From Anisakis pegreffii (Eukaryota; Nematoda; Chromadorea; Rhabditida; Anisakidae): a stretch of 64,000 bases of DNA. The stretch's first letter is position 1; each line of letters starts with the position of its first letter. The notes beneath the pieces are model-generated. The model did no database searches, was not told the DNA's origin, and saw only the letters and a program-made list of their open reading frames with translations. A program made the translations under genes and the position numbers. The DNA lies in contig JAPYMA010000772.1 of the NCBI GenBank assembly GCA_035041965.1, forward strand, positions 186,001 to 250,000. The letters are read 5' to 3'. This document shows positions 12,868 to 26,185 of the stretch, in pieces.

Positions 12868-14725
12868 CAAATAAAGAAATGAACGCATGCATTTTTGATT
12901 TGATGCCTCATCAAGCCCACCGCGGATTCATGAGGGACCGTTTGGGAGGCGTCGATACATTAGCACTGAAACAGCGCCGGATATTGTTGAATGGATAATT
13001 GTTTGGCGCTTGAACATTAGCATGTGTGTGTGTGGGACTAAGTCCGAGCGCAAGCCACAGTCTAACAATAAGTATCAGTTTATGCCTGAAATTAATTCGA
13101 CTCAAAGCCCTCGGTTTTCTATGAGTTTCCGCCACTGATATGCAAAAACAGAATTTGAATGAAATACGCTTGCTACGGCGCAGATATAAAAGAAAACGCT
13201 TCATGTAAAAAAATGGATAATGGAATACAATTTCGTAACAAGGATTATAACCAGTATCAACGAATGCTGACAAAGAGGCAGCTATAATGTCAGTCCCATT
13301 ACTCCTAGTCAGTTTTGACATATACTAGGTACAATTCCCTTCCGCGAAAGAATTCCTCAATGTGAAACCGAAGAATGAACCATTGGCATTATGAGAAACC
13401 ATCGAATGAATGATCAGGAATTTTACCAACAAAAGAAAGCTTTTGCTTTATCTGGTTTAGTTTCTTTTATTTTTGACGGCTTTTAGTTAAAATAAGATTT
13501 TTTTTTGCGAAAAAATCCCTTCCAAAAGAAGATGAACAATAATATGAATACTAGCTGAATGGAATATGAAAGTGTCTTTTATGAAGAATAACAATAGAAG
13601 TTTCGCTTTTCTCCTTCAAGACAGAATAAATTGTTATGATAAAACAAATTGGAATGCTTCACACCAAAATCGTTTGTTCACCGTTCTGACAACAACAGTT
13701 TTACGATGTTTTTATTGAACAGTTATCAATATGATCGTATTATGTAGGATTATGAATCATCAACAATTTTCGAACAGAAGGAGAATTTCGATTTCATAGT
13801 TTTTATCAATTTCGAACTGAATAAAAGTTTCATGACGAATTATTATAACGACGAATCTGTCATCTTAGAAAGAACGACAGTATCGAAATAACAAATACAA
13901 CAGAAACTGTCAAATGATGAATTAATCTTATTGACTCAAAATCGTCATTTCATTCTCATCCAAACTGACGAACTTTACCGGGTGTCAATGCTATAAGAAA
14001 ATCTCCAAATTATCATTAGGTTTCGATCAAATTATGGTAACGAACAGATTGCAAGTATCAAATTATATGGCTTCAAGACAATGAAAAGAACGGTTGGTGC
14101 GTGCATTCGTGTACATATCACCATGTAAAACAGCCAAATGAGCTATTCAAAAACTTTCAAGCATATGTACGCTGAAAGCAAAAGAACAAAAATTCACTGG
14201 AAAGGAAAATGGATGCGACGAGATTCTGAGACGATCACAGCACCGAATGTCGAATGCTGCTGGAAAGTGAGAAGAACTGTGTGATATTGAGAAGTATTTC
14301 TTGAATAAATAAAGTGAATTATATTGTGACATTATGCTCGTGGTATGTTCATTGCTCAATGCGATGCTTGCGCCATATCGATGGATAGCAGCCTGCTGAA
14401 TGGAAGCGTTTCCTTCGAAATTATCATGCACATCACAGTCGTTCACAATTCCAATCATCATCTCAGATCGTTTTTTGTCATGATTGTTACCACTCAATTT
14501 CTTAAATGGCGTTTCTTTTACAATTCACTCGCTTATTGAATAATTGATGACGTGTTTGCCATTTGAGGTTGCAATGCGCGGAAATAGAATGGGCATCTCT
14601 TTTCATTCGGAGTATTGAGCATTAGGACAACAGAACTACAAGAAAGTTTTTAAGCGTTCTCAAGAAAAATACTTAAAAGTGGAAGCTTGGAACGGATTTT
14701 TTTCTACAGAGCACTAGTGAATAGC
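12868..14725. other. Spacer between the two Shisa-like genes
   Basis: A 136-codon minus-strand frame (13321 to 12911) has no recognisable motif and is treated as chance. A weak overlapping pair of frames around 14147-14539 is likewise unconvincing. No repeat or RNA gene was recognised. Confidence 0.45.
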
Positions 14726-15427
14726 ATGGATGAACATATAGCTGATACGCTATCTGGACGTCGAATCTACTGGTGCCCGGGAGGAAACGGTAAGATTGCA
14801 GTGTTATGGAAATATGTATGAGTAATCAGCATCTGATGATAATCTTGCTTCCTTTTCTAGGTTTTGCTGCGTATTGCCCAAGAGAGACAGATCCCGATGA
14901 GTTTATGTATTGTTGTACGTACGGATACGACTGGTCCATGCCAACCTGCTGCAAATATCCGTTGCATACCGGTTTGATATATGCAATGTATGCTGGTGCA
15001 GTTATTGTCGCAACTAGTAAGTGATATTTTACTTTTTTAAGTCAGTTATTGCAGTATCATTTGGAATTTATAAACTCTGAAGTGTGATGTGGTGAGTGAG
15101 CTTTATTCTGGAACAGCTGAAAATTAAATCAAAATCAAAGTGGGAAATCATCATGGCAACTGATGCATGGGTATTTAAATTATCGGTCAGATGTGATTTG
15201 CTGACGTGACTGGAAACGAAATTTGTTGCGAAAGCACTTCCTTGTGAAGCGAAATCAATTTGTTTCTTTCAGTACTGATATTTTTGAGTTGTTGGTTCTG
15301 CCCAATATGCCCTGTCGCGAGAAGAGTTAATGAAGTGGCGAAAGAAAAGCAGACACAGAAGGCACGTCAGCTGCAAAACAGAATTGGTAATCTTGATGAC
15401 GATTTCAAGCCAAGTTACTTCAGATGA
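14726..15427 (+). CDS. Shisa-like cysteine-rich single-pass membrane protein, copy B
   Basis: Three exons (14726-14789, 14861-15016, 15273-15427), phase 1 at both junctions exactly as in copy A, give 124 residues. The order is conserved: RRIYWCPGGNG, YCPRETDPDEFMYCC, MPTCCKYPLHTG, one transmembrane helix, then CWFCPICPVARR and a polar tail ending DDDFKPSYFR. The CWFCP-CPxA-R motif just after the membrane is shared by both copies and may be palmitoylated or structural (inference). Introns are shorter than in copy A (71 and 256 bp). Function is not established. A shared role at receptors or the secretory pathway would follow only if the Shisa assignment holds. Confidence 0.78.
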
Positions 15428-17351
15428 AGTGCGCGCTTATCGTCAGATTCGTTCATCCTTACCCGCCTCCTTCAAAGCAGACTGAATTATCTCTCGAAAA
15501 AGCAATATGAACGAGAGACAAAATGCTACTATATTCTACAATATTACACTTGTCACAAATGAATTGTACTTGCTCAGAATAAAATTATCTCTCCACATGC
15601 CATCTGTCCGCTTCGTTGCTGACAAAGTGAAATTAATCTTGCTCTGCATATTGCAGTGCGGAGTCACAGTGAAATCATTCATTAATTACACTTTATACTG
15701 CGTTCAACATAATCAAGGCAACTTCAAAATTACTTCAAAATCGCTAGCAATAAGGATCACTTGAACTGTTTGAGTGGAAACAAGGAAACACTGTACAATA
15801 ACAAAATTTGACAATAATAACCACAAGCAGAACGCATTATGCGGTAATATCACCAATAACAAAGCAATATCTCATTCGATGGCAGGCCTGGCTAACGTGC
15901 GGTCTGTGGCCTGTAAATACCCCCAAACCACTCGTGAGAAATTGAAAACGCTCGTGATCTACGTTTAAAAATGGCACTTTATAGTTGGTTCGCCACTGTG
16001 TTCCGTACTTATTGTTAATGAGCTCGCCTCATCTCCATTGACTGAGTGAGAGAGTAGAGTTCAGTGTGAAATTCAAAGTGGTGAAGGCGATCGAACAGCA
16101 GGCTATAAATTTCAGTGATCTCAAAAAGTAAGTTAGTTTATCGGGTTCTGCATGAATATGCGATAGAATTGTCTTCCACTCTCTGCAGATGTGATTTACA
16201 TCATGATAGCTCTTCTCTATTGCATGAACATTTCAACAACTGATAGAATTATGATTTAGTGCACTATGGAAATTCTTTTTAACTCAGCTTGATCGTTCTG
16301 TCACTTTTCTTTGTGTTGTTTGAAGACGACGAACCGCGTGAACGGAAAAAGATCCCAACCAAATCCCGACACCCGTTCCCTGACAGGGCTGACAATTAGG
16401 CGCATGTTCAGCAATGGTCGCATCTGTGAAAGTGTTTACTGGACGCTCTGCAGTAATGCGAAGCAATTATAGCCGGTAGATGTGTATTTTTGGAGGTGCT
16501 GACATCGTTTGTGCTCTTATTTTGCACTTCAATACGGTTAGAGGTCGTAATCGATGTTGTTATCCAATCAGTACAGAGGGAATTATCGGTGTCGGCAGTT
16601 TTTGGATTCAGTCGAAACCGTCCGCCGAGATTGGTTAATTTTTACAATTTGCGGTTGCCGAGCCGCCGCAGCGAGTGTGGTTGTTCTTTTTCCTTTCGTG
16701 CGATTCGCGTCATTTATCTTTAAAATTTGCAATCAACAATAAACCAACAATAAGAACAAAACAAACTTCCAAAGTGAAAAGAAAAACTGATTTGCTAAAA
16801 AGCTCAGAGTATTTTCAAAAAGTACAAATTTTGAAAGAAATTCTGTAATGTGTTTAATTCAGTCTTTTGAGGCATTATTGTTTTGTAATCTGGGCCATGA
16901 TGTCACCAAAATTTGGATCGCGACCGCTTTTGGGTTTGCCAGGCCTGTTAGATGAGTACAAGAGCTTGAATGAAGAACTCGGTCTCCGTGAACAAAACAA
17001 TTTTTTTGAAAGTTTTTGACGTCCCCTAGTTGAACACTGATCGATAGATGTTTCAGTAAAAATCAGAGAACTTACAGGATTCATTATAACAGAGAAGGTA
17101 CAGTACAGGTTTGAATTCAGCATGTCGTGTAATGAACATGAGTAACAATCAGTGAAGAGGGATGTTCGAAAGAAGGTGCTCATTGTTTATGAATGCAGCA
17201 GGAATTTTTGGATTGTTGATGGTCTATCATCGACGCTTTGGAAGTTGCTCAATCGCTAATCATGCTCATGGATCATGAGTGGAACAAAATTTTTACTCGC
17301 ATTCTCACCCTCGTCACTGATAGTAACGGAATATATAAAATGAGCAAACAA
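15428..17351. other. Intergenic, no supported gene
   Basis: Several short overlapping frames (for example around 16284-16742) lack motifs and occur on both strands. Local composition near 16300-16700 is slightly more GC-rich than the surroundings, but no promoter or RNA structure could be identified by eye. Confidence 0.4.
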
Positions 17352-19075
17352 TTAAACAAACGTTGGCCGTAATGCCGTGTTGTTATGCATAAAAGTGACG
17401 AAATTATCGTTGAGTCGTTTATGATCGTTCTGCTTCTTGATGAAACGATACGCGTCGTGCAACAGAAACAATATCTTCAGCATCAGAATGAATATTACTG
17501 TTGATAGTACACTCAACACAACAAGAAAATTACACGTTGTTAATGAGTCTGAAATGTATAGAATTTTGCGATGAAACAGATTTAATTCTGAAATGAATCG
17601 CATTTGAAAGGCTTCGAATTTTTATTTTTCAAATAATTACTTTCCCACTGAAAGACATTGAAGCGTTAGAGTTCTTTGTCTTTTTCTCCATCGCAATTAC
17701 ATAATGATCAAGAAACGCAAATAATTTACCGATGCCGGAAAAATCACAATTTGGTTTTTTAGATGCCATTCCGTTTCTGAGCGAGGCTATTGAAGTTGAA
17801 TTGTGTTTGTAAACGTCGAGCAAGTAACCTTTCCTGATATATTTTACCCACCCTTTTGAAATGGGTACTTCATTGTTCAGTTAAGAACAATAAGCATAAC
17901 TTCAGAACGGTGAGACTGGTGAGCCCGATTGGAGCACCGGGATGGTGACACTACATGAAACAGCTAGCTGTAGCCTCTCTTTCCCCTAGTATATCACCTA
18001 TCGCTAAGATGTGTTCCATCACACAATTTGAGTAGGGAAATTTGAATGTTGGTCATAAGCGTAAACGACAATATTGTTGGATCAATGAAAGAGCCTTTTC
18101 CAACTCAACCTTCAAAGTGATTCATTTTCTCAATATTTTCAACCGCAGACACAATCAGTACCTCAACTGACAACTACACGTATCACTGCGAATGCTGATA
18201 AAATTTCTTTCTTGTGACATCTCTACAAGTGATTTTTTCTGTGCAGAATATATGAATGGTGTCGGTATATTACCACTGATCATCACTCTTGTTTGTCTAA
18301 TTCATCGGTTGATTCTACTCGCTTAGCTTAATCCTAACACATTCAATCAACTTTCAGCGTTCTACAAAAGTCAAATGGTCGAATAAAGAGTGTAAATAAT
18401 GCAAACCGATCGGACTCTTCACTTGAACGAGTGAGAACAACGATAGCAAAAAAGCGATCCATGAGAAGAGCATGAATAAACCGATCATCAGCACGAATAG
18501 AACCTGAATGCCCTCTTTTTAATTGGATGTTTTTCGATACAACTAATTTGACGATGCTTTTAATTGCAACATGTTCATAACATCACATTCATGTTCCATC
18601 TAATTCTATCACATGAAAATCTTTGCCTTTCGCGTTTACTGTCATTAGTGCGCTTAATGTACAATACACTATGCTCACTGATGTTGTGCTACCAAAAAAA
18701 GTAGCGAACATTTTTGCGCTGTACTTGTTCTTCTGCCTTTATAGCCACTATAGCAAAGGATTCGTGGCATAGCTAGAGTAGTGGAGTAGAAAATTTGTTA
18801 CAACATCATCAATGATTGATAGCATAATGCAAAAGAGAAGGTTCGAATCGATAAGATAGAAAGCAAAACAAAACCTTAGCAACTATCATCGGTATCATCA
18901 AGCAATCATTGTCTTTGTGCAGACCAACGTAGTAAAGTGCCGAAAGAAACGCGATAAACAACGCGAATATAACGAACGGTATGAATATGCACTCATCGAG
19001 CGCTAATTCAGTCAAATAAACCGATGTGAACAGATGGACGATTATGTCAGCCAACGACAACCATCCGCACAATTT
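17352..19075 (-). CDS. LAPTM-like four-pass membrane protein (partial model)
   Basis: Minus-strand exons read: 19075-18875 (KLCGWLSLADIIVHLF, then a second membrane segment and DCLMIPMIVAK), 18503-18423 (VLFVLMIGLFMLFSWIAFLL, third segment), about 17833-17649 (hydrophilic loop with NST and NAS glycosylation sequons), and 17548-17352 (TTCNFLVVLSVLSTVIF, fourth segment, then RFIKKQ and a tail). The spacing of the four segments, the glycosylated loop before the last one and its end, YRFIKKQ, resemble lysosome-associated LAPTM4/5 proteins, which act in late endosome/lysosome sorting. The phase between the second and third listed exons does not close, so a small exon is missing. The N-terminal exon with the initiator was not found. 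The lineage-specific tail lacks an obvious PPxY motif. Family assignment is moderate. Confidence 0.55.
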
Positions 19076-19098
19076 CTAGAAGTGTCAAAACTGAGCTG

Positions 19099-19126
19099 AT
19101 CTCTCTCTCTCTCACACACACACATC
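19099..19126. repeat. CT/CA dinucleotide microsatellite
   Basis: A short run of CT repeats passes directly into CA repeats just 5' (on the minus strand) of the first detected LAPTM-like exon. On the minus strand it reads GT then GA repeats followed by a splice acceptor. Confidence 0.9.
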
Positions 19127-22100
19127 CTGTTATTTTGCTGGGAAAATTTTGATGCCCACCAATATCTAATTCCACGAAAGACAGTGAATTTTGTCACAGG
19201 TCAAAAAAGTTTAAGTCATAAAATATTTTTGTTCAGCAATTACGGTAAATTTACGGTTTTACGAACGAAGCAAAGTTTTACCAACCACAATGGACACGTG
19301 TTTATAGCAGCACATTGGATCAGCTCGCTGCGAATCCATTTTTCTTTCAATAGTTCTCAATTTTCGCACGCGAAATTCGTTTCCGAACGCTCAGAGTCCG
19401 CTAATGATGCGTTACTTTTAGTAATCAAATCTTTTTCCTTAAAATTTCGTACATTGGAAATGTTATACGAATAACACAAACAAGAAACATCGCGAACAGA
19501 ATATAATTGAAGTACAAATTCGAACTGCAATGCTTCAACCGTAGATACTCGCTGCAACTCATCAAGTATAGCGTCTGTGGAATGATGGCTTACGTGTGCT
19601 TACAAATCATTCGAAGGCAATAAATAATCTGAGTAAATTATGCGATCAATTCGGTTGATCGATTGAATAGATGAAGTTGGATCTCGGCGAAATTGAAGTG
19701 AGGTTCTCGACAATGAAGATTGAGTTTATTTGAAGGATGTGAATGTTGCTGAAGATGAAAAGAAGTATAATACGAAACAGGTGTTATAGGCAGGCAATAA
19801 ATTTAGCGTTACGATGATAAATGAGCACTGATAATGGTTTAATGTAAAACAGTGGCGTCACTCACTGACGTGATCGAATCAACAACTTATGATTTCCATA
19901 GATCTCGTCTTTGGGATGAAGTTATCCACAAACACAATATCGAGCGTTTGACGTTTTTGTTGTATCGTGGGCAATGCTTTATCCTCAAATTTGCCTTATT
20001 CACACACCTACTGCTACTACTGCTTCGATTGTGATGAAATTTATCGAAATCAATGGACATTATTTTTGAAAGCATGAAAGAGCCTACTCTGACGTAGCAC
20101 CCATCATGAAGATTCAATTAAAGCCGCAACCGAAAATAGCTTTAATTTGATTGTAGGAATAATTTTGACTGAGCTTGGTCTTAAGAGATGGTGAAAAGTT
20201 TCAAGAACATCAAATAGACGTGAATGAACGCACAGTGACGTTCAACTTAATGAGGAACAGTTGTTCAGTGATGTTATTCAATAGAAGAAATTAAAGTCGA
20301 GAAATGCGAGACGAGGCGATGCCTAGTCAGAAAAATCATTCTTAAGATGGCATATAAGACTTTTATGAATTCTCCTCAAACTTTTACACAACATTATTAA
20401 GATACTATCAGCAGAGACTTCTAGGAATAATACTCATTAGGTTCATGTGACATAACTATCATTTACGTGTGTTCAGCAAGCCAACATTTCAGAAATAACA
20501 ATCCAGCGAAACGCATTCGTTATTAGCAAAGAGGAAAATGTACACTTCACTTTGAGGATGTGATTGGATGGATAAATAACTGAATATATTCATGCCATAT
20601 GGCTGCAAACGAATTCACACATCAAATGTGTAATAAAGCATCTAATCTTGTACGTCATTAACAAAAAAGAGCATATGAATATCCGGATTGAATCTTGCTT
20701 TAGAATCTATCCTGTTTATCAATCTGATCAATAACTTTGCATATTGTTTCTGATTGAGTGAACATGGCTCTTTACGAGAATTTTGTGAAATATGCAGCCT
20801 TGAATTGAATGCAAAGAAATGTATTCCGTCGCCTTCAGTAGTTTTATGGAAGCACGTGCATATCAGTCGCTTGAAGTTGTTTGGAACGATGTGTGTCTCA
20901 CTCACATCTCCCGATCTGCTGAAGTATGTCCCACTTTAAGTTCAACGAATAAGAATCTCGCTAGCTTCTATTTGTAACCTTCGAAGTAATGGTGTTGTGA
21001 ACATTTTGGGTAGTGCGTGCACTTATAGCTGCTTAAAGTACCAATCTATTTAATTCGAGAAATCACCAGTCTATTTCTTGGACACGTCGCTTAGGCATCT
21101 CGAAATTAAAATTCAATTTGGAAAGGATCAAGTAAAGGAAAATTTAAGGTTTCAAAAATATTTCAAATCAGCTGAGACTCATTTATATTTGATTGTCACG
21201 AACATACGTTCTGTAACAGCAATGTGAAATCATTATGATTGCATTCAAACTAGTGATGGCATGTGAGCAAAATTCCGTGTCGGTGGGAATCTATCTGGCC
21301 GATATGGCTTTTCACAATTCCGACAGTCGGAATTCCGACCGAAATTGCCGGATTTTTTCGACCGACCATCAGTTGGATGTCATCACTGATTCAATCATGA
21401 AGCGAACTAATTTTTGGTTCTTTTCATATACACGCAATTCATATTGAAAAGGGAAAATGGTGAAATTTAATATTGATATTTAAATTCGGTGTTATAAAGC
21501 ACTTCTAATGAAACGTAAAAATTTTGTTTGTTTTTTCATGCAAAGACGAAAGCAATGAACAAGATGTGGTGTAAAATGGAAGAATCATTACTTGATAATT
21601 AGCATTTTCATTGTATTTGCTTTCAGCCGCATGAATTAGCATCTTTGCTGGATGAACCCGTGCAAATATGTCATCGCAGTTTATCATGTCGATTTGAATT
21701 GCTTGAGTGACGAACAATGATACGTCTAATTTTGATATATTTGTTTCAATAAAGGATTAATATATCCTTCGAATGCATTCAAAAGTGATCATTTTAAGAG
21801 CTTTCGGTTCGTCGAATGATGTGCTCCTAATTCCTTTGAAGATTCTCTTCGAATCACGCTCTCCTATCCGAATCATTCCAATTCATTTATGCCCGTCCCA
21901 ACTAACACACCGTCGTACTTCATATTCAGCCCGATTATGAAGTCTGCTTTCGTTTTCTTGCAATAAGCTAGCTGGAAATTCAGAAGATGACATTTAAGGG
22001 TCTGCTTTGCATAATTCATCAGCTTGATATCTCGAAATTTCACTAAATATCACATAATCACAAATAAAACCTATTTATAAAGCACTATCTTTCTAAGCGT

Positions 22101-25100
22101 TAATGTCATCACCCTCCTCGACATTTTGATGATATATCTATCATGAGTACATTTGACTGACGATATTTGACATCGAATGAAACAATTGACACAACAATCG
22201 TAGAAGAAATACCAAAATTTGCTAATCAGCCATCATTCATTCATTTTTGACATAAACCTTATAATTAAACCAGTATTTAAACGACTCCATCATAGCAAAA
22301 TACAACTATTGGATATTCCTCATTAATTGGATATTTTACTGAATCTTCAATATCATCACGCTCGTAATACTACAAATGCATTCAGAGATGAGGTGAATTC
22401 ATTGAATTTGTCCATGTAATAGCTATCAGCTCGTTAGAGAGCACTTCATCAAGTGGACGTTCAAATAATTTTGTTGCTATAGAGTAATCACTTGCCTATT
22501 TACTTACCAAAACAAAACAACTGATTTTCGGTCACTCTTTTTCCGGTAGGCTTAGGATAGATATCACTTGAGCATATTTCACTACGCTGCAGTCATCTCC
22601 CTTATTAGCTCTTAGCAATGAGTTTTTCCTAAAATCTCTGTGGCTCGTTTCACTGAATTAATCGACAATCTCTGCTGCATGCTTTTCTGGAGAATTTTCA
22701 TCTCATTTTGAGCAAATACTGATCGGAAATTCGTTTGAGATTCGTCACTCGTGTCACATGCAAACATAATTTATTGATACCGTATGTATGCTTCTAGTCC
22801 ATATAAACTTACATTTGCTGTATGATCATGCAAGTCTTCAGTTTGCTTTTCGTTGAATCTGGAATCCATTGGAACACAATTAGATTCGTTGAATCTAATT
22901 GTGTCTTAGGTATGTTTCTATATTCATGAAAATTATTCCTCCAATGCTGAAATATTTCAATTTGCGCTAATGTGGTCTGAAAAACCAGCCTTTTAATTTC
23001 ATTATTCTTGAGCATTTTTTGCATCCGGCGTCACTTTCCGCTTGAATCAATGAGTTGAAAAAAAGATATAAAAGAGGTTTGTAGAAGTGAAAAATGGGCT
23101 AAACGAACGATTTTACAAGCTAATAGACTGACCGTGTACTAGCTGACAAAAGAATGGAATAGAGCGTCCCTAAGGTATCCAATACACTCAAATATGAGAA
23201 CTAAATGAATAATAATTCCAGTGATTCCATTAAGCCAATAGACTTAACAAAAATAGCAACCAGGCTGGCTCTTGTTATAGACGTTTGGAAGAATAAAATG
23301 GGTCATTTCAAATTACTTTTCTTCTTTTTGTGCTGCTATTATTATATTGGCATCCGCTGACAAGGGTAGGCATAACCGAAGCGTGGTGATTCTGACGGAG
23401 GCTTGCAATTAATTGAAGGTTTTTGTTCAAGCTGCTTAAGGAGATATTTTTACTTTCTGTCAAACGCTCTTCTGATGCAAGCGAATGAGCCTGAGCCAAA
23501 GCTAATATTACTTGCTTTAATAAAGTCCTGCCGTGAGTATTACTGCGCACGGTCATCGTAACTAACTGCCTAAAACCTCGAATTATATGTGAAGTAATGA
23601 TGGTTGGAGTCCCTGTAGCGTTGGCGGCTTTCGCTTTTCATAATTTTACCTTCACTTAACAACATAACTTTAAAATTTTCGAATCGTTTACCCAGAAAAT
23701 TATTATTTTCGGACTGTTTAATTTTTTAATTTGATTTTTCAATGAAAAATCCCCATATCATTCAACAGCTACAAATAATAAATACCATAGGAATCACGCA
23801 CAAAAAGTTTTCATCCGTGAATCAGTCACCGAAACTCTAGTAATTTGTCGGAAATTAACTCGATATTCTGTCAGATATTTAGCGAAATGAATGCAAAAAA
23901 AAACAGACGAAACCATAATTCCAGCGCTAAAACCACTTGAAACATCGCGGTTCAATGGTAATCCGACGCTTCGCCGATGGAGCCACAACTTCAACGCACA
24001 TCTGATTTGTTGCTGGATCTTTATTAGGGTACTTGATTAGTTTATGCTCATTTATGCCCTTCGTGAGGGAATGTGTTTGGCAGGAAATAAAACTCAATTC
24101 ATAATCAGTAATAAGTGTCACACAATCTCGCATAAATCCCGATCAGAATCTCAGAGCTCTATGCCAGGAACTCGGAGTCCACTCATGTGATCTTGAGGCA
24201 AACTCAGATCAAACGAGCAGTTCAATGTGCAATGAATTTGGTTGGTTGTCTTTTCAAGCTGTGTCGTTCCATTTGAAATGAACGAAACTAAGCTTTCGAA
24301 ATGCTTTTAGCAAGAATGTTGATTGATTGTTAATGACGATCATTAAACTCAACATCTTCGATGCATCTCTAATTGCGTTCTCTTCATAACTTGCATATTT
24401 CAGCCGTTTTGGTCACGATATACGCAACGAATGCTCACGTCAAGATCTCGTTTATCGCAAAATTTTAGAAAACCCATTAAAAACTCAGCTAAATTACGGC
24501 AGAACGCTGCGATAAACCTCATGAGCGTAGGATTTCATTTTAGAAGAACTGATACGGTGATTTCTTGCATGTCAGTGCTTGAAAGCACGAGCTCATTATT
24601 ATTCATAATTCAGCACTGCTTTTTCACTCAATGAATTCGAAAACGATCAATTCGTGAATTTGTTCGCAACTCATTAAAAGCCGATGAAGTTATGAGTCTT
24701 TCACGAACGACTTTTACTCCTTTTTAACCTTGAAAATGGAGTAGTAATGAAGTAGTGAGGAAGCAGTTTGGATTTAAAAAAAAAAACAGATTATTGGGAA
24801 TTTTCAGCAAGAACGAGCAGTGTGAGTTGACGTATGCAAATGGGGCTGTTGTCAAATGGGTAGGAAAAATATTCATGAATATCAAATGGTATCACTGAAC
24901 TTTGTGCGTTTATATACCTTTTTTCAATGGTCCTTTCGCACAGCTTCTGGAACAGTGTCACAGAAACATCCAACTCCTAGAGTTTTTGAATTTGCTTAAC
25001 TTTGTTTTAGGAGCAACTGTTTCATTGCTCTAACTCGGTCCACATTACCACACAAATAATTTAAGCTTCTCATTTTCTATTTCAAATTACAGGTGCAATA

Positions 25101-26185
25101 AATGTACGTGCGACGTTCTGCTATCCAAATTCACTCGCTATCCTTTCTCATTCTTACAGCATCAGTTTGCAACGAGATGATCATAACGATTTGCAAAAAA
25201 TAACTACGTGCTGTGGCTAATGCTTTGTTTTTTGTTTTGAAAAGGCCGATAAAAAATGACTCGTTGTTTTTACGCATCGAGTAGGTGGCTGGTGAGCTGC
25301 AAACTGAAGTGAACGAGCGCATGAATCGGAAAGATTCGTGGCGCTGATCGAGTCAGATAATGATTGAATGACTGCGGGATGATGTCATGTTGCGTGAGTG
25401 TATTATCATAATGTATGTGAAAATCCTGAACACAGTACAGATATTCATATAAATAATCAAACTGATCACTGCATGAAATCAGTTTTGTTGCAATAGTTCA
25501 TGAAAATTTTACGCCAATGCAAAGTTGTGTGTCAATTTAATCGGTCAGTAATGCAATTTAGCAACAATGAAATATGTTTCACGCTTTTTGTTCTTCACTT
25601 CACTTATTCGTTTCACAGAGCCGTTTACCGTTCAAATCCGATTCACGAAGTTACGTGTTTTGACGCATTTTATGACAGATTAACGATGGAATTGTTGAAA
25701 TTCGATAGACATCAGTGCAAAATGTTCGAAGAGTTCAAAATTAAAATGAAAAGCAGTTTTTAGTGTCGAAATGTATTTTGAAGCAAACAATCAGTTGTGA
25801 TGAGTCGTTTTCATGAGACTTCATAGCAATTTCCCAGAAGGAATTTTCTTATGGAGACAAAGCACATTCTCGTGTTAATCGTATTGAGGAAGATATTCAC
25901 GGTCAGAGAAAAATCGTGAGAACAATCACTAACGCATTATGTTGTTATATATCGAGTCATTAGTAATTAAAACGGGATAATTATTGAACATTGATCGCGG
26001 AATGTAGTGAAGAAATATATTCATGCAGACAATCAACTATCCTGAATATCCGCCATTCGAATGTCTTATTTCATTCTAATTTTATTTTTTACGAGTTATA
26101 ACGTCGAAACAGTGTATTTATGATGCCCTAACAAAAATGAAGTTATCCGTTCGTTGCATTGAAGATATCTGTCAAATTCAAAAGG
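19127..26185. other. Seven-kilobase gene-poor interval
   Basis: No multi-exon model with recognisable motifs could be assembled. Short minus-strand frames near 22809-23024, 23308-23556 and 23794-24133 have somewhat protein-like composition but no domain and no convincing splice chain. Nothing comparable to the flanking genes is seen. A small perfect hairpin at 22874-22904 is listed separately. The 5' exon(s) of the minus-strand LAPTM-like gene should lie just above 19.1 kb. Confidence 0.45.
22874..22904. repeat. Perfect 14-bp hairpin with 3-nt loop
   Basis: ACACAATTAGATTC and its exact reverse complement flank the trinucleotide GTT. The word CGTTGAATCT also occurs just upstream at about 22850, so this may be a local templated rearrangement rather than a functional terminator. 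Confidence 0.85.

Noticed and set aside
12911..13321. 136-codon minus-strand frame
   Set aside because: Long, but without domain, signal peptide or neighbouring exons. Composition looks random.
18840..18855. TTCGAATC words resembling a tRNA T-arm (here and near 52540)
   Set aside because: No acceptor stem, D-arm or anticodon arm at the right spacing, so no tRNA called.
23308..24133. Cluster of minus-strand short frames
   Set aside because: Considered as a possible gene, but no splice-phase chain or recognisable domain could be built.
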